Position numbers and translations under genes: made by a program
Assembly: GCA_041946685.1 (NCBI GenBank)
Contig: JBHGAV010000001.1
Location: 1-64,000 of the forward strand
Length of the DNA: 64,000 nt
From: JBHGAV01 sp041946685
GTDB taxonomy: Bacteria; Acidobacteriota; Terriglobia; Bryobacterales; Bryobacteraceae
Reading direction: 5' to 3'
The notes under the pieces: generated by a model
The model's input: only the letters and a program-made list of their open reading frames with translations
Told to the model about the DNA's origin: nothing
Database searches by the model: none
Shown here: one piece after another, positions 63,393 to 64,000 of the stretch
Layout: each line of letters begins with the position of its first letter
How positions within the stretch are numbered: position 1 is the first letter of the stretch

Positions 63393-64000
63393 ATGAGCAC
63401 CAGCGGCGGCAGCACAATCTTCAGCGGCACCAGCCGCTACTCGAGCGACTTTCAGCAGATCATCGACCGGGCGGTGGCCATCGCCTTCCTGCCCAAGTCG
63501 CAGATGGAGAACACCAAGAGCACGCTAAGCGCCCAGAGCACGGCGCTCGGCACGCTCGATGCCAAGTTCGAAGCCCTGCAGAATTCCATCGCCAGTCTGG
63601 GCGCTGCCAGGGCTTCCTACAGCACATCTACCAGCGACGGGTCCGTGGCCAGCGCCAGTGTCTCCGACGGCGCCCTGGCCGGCGTCTATCAGATCGAGGT
63701 GGTGAATCTGGGGTCCTATACCTCCTCGATGAGCATCGACGGCCTGAGCCAGGTGGCCGACCCCTACAAGGAAAGCGTCAGCACTTCCGCTTCGTTCACG
63801 CTGACGGTGAACGGGGATGAGTACACGATTGCGCCTTCAGGCTCTTCGCTGGTCGAACTGGCGGAGGCCATCAACGCAAGCGGCGCGGCGGTGGAGGCGA
63901 CCATCGTGAATATCGGTTCGCCGACGGCGCCCGACTTCCGGCTCAGCTTGCGCAGCACCGCGCTCGGCGCGGTCGCCATCCAGCTCAACGACGGCTCCAC
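63393..64000 (+). CDS. fliD: Flagellar hook-associated protein FliD, N-terminal part (truncated)
   Basis: The frame from the ATG at 63393 runs off the window end (at least 202 codons). It has the FliD start pattern (SSDFQQIIDRAVAIAFLPKS) with Gln-rich helices, then SDGALAGVYQIEVVNLG as in FliD D1/D2. FliD caps the filament and follows flagellin in many bacteria. No Shine-Dalgarno is visible in front of the ATG; the terminator stem lies there. Confidence 0.85.
   Translation, partial: MSTSGGSTIFSGTSRYSSDFQQIIDRAVAIAFLPKSQMENTKSTLSAQSTALGTLDAKFEALQNSIASLGAARASYSTSTSDGSVASASVSDGALAGVYQIEVVNLGSYTSSMSIDGLSQVADPYKESVSTSASFTLTVNGDEYTIAPSGSSLVELAEAINASGAAVEATIVNIGSPTAPDFRLSLRSTALGAVAIQLNDGS

Overview
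This 64 kb window is high-GC bacterial chromosome, very probably from an Acidobacteriota member of the Bryobacterales/Solibacter lineage. Two tandem proteins resemble the VWFA-related Acidobacterial family (TIGR03436). A large exported beta-propeller protein ends in a domain resembling the Solibacter-type C-terminal domain (TIGR03437). Kdo biosynthesis, a LolA-like protein and small beta-barrels show a diderm envelope, and flagellar and chemotaxis genes show motility. No family assignment was checked against a database; all rest on motifs and recall.

Layout. 1-1727: the 3' end of an RHS-repeat gene with a lysozyme-like tip, then an overlapping exported protein that could be its immunity factor. 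2.1-5.5 kb: argC-argB-argA(GNAT type) and a molybdopterin-binding-domain protein. 5.6-7.1 kb: two envelope proteins and a lone type IV prepilin. 7.2-10.4 kb: kdsB-pyrG-kdsA. 10.4-15.3 kb: two VWFA proteins, an orphan secretin and an AAA ATPase. 15.3-17.8 kb: yggX, a small conserved-looking gene, purA and a hypothetical gene. 17.9-18.6 kb: a FitAB-type toxin-antitoxin module whose PIN toxin has an in-frame stop. 18.6-22.6 kb: hpnI-like glycosyltransferase, thrS, an ECF sigma factor and a zinc anti-sigma factor. 22.7-30.1 kb: an AddB-like nuclease, an AddA-like helicase-nuclease and a Memo-AMMECR1 fusion. 30.1-32.4 kb: a second sigma/anti-sigma pair with a Spy-like protein. 32.6-36.0 kb: erpA, murA, a rhodanese and an MFS transporter.

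36.0-48.2 kb: a beta-barrel gene, the beta-propeller gene, a 30-codon membrane miniprotein, and a Tad pilus assembly operon (cpaB-cpaC-tadZ-tadA-tadB-tadC) with no visible Flp pilin. 48.3-50.4 kb: a LolA-like protein and a membrane protein. 50.5-54.8 kb: a trehalose cluster (otsA-otsB-DUF5752-treT) joined by overlapping or abutting start/stop codons. 54.8-64 kb: cheX and cheY diverging from fliM, then flbD-motA-motB-fliW-csrA-TPR/glycosyltransferase-fliC-fliD.

Regulation that can be read from the DNA: many genes have an extended -10 (TGnTAnnnT), several only 5-8 bases from the start codon, which suggests leaderless mRNAs. A GGAAACC-N16-CGTC element lies in front of one ECF sigma gene. Sigma-28-like elements (TAAAG...CGAT) flank the fliM/cheY region and precede flbD. 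The flagellin leader has a GGA-loop hairpin plus an ACAAGGACGT Shine-Dalgarno, the arrangement expected for CsrA repression relieved by FliW; fliW and csrA lie just upstream. No rRNA, tRNA, CRISPR array or insertion sequence was recognised.
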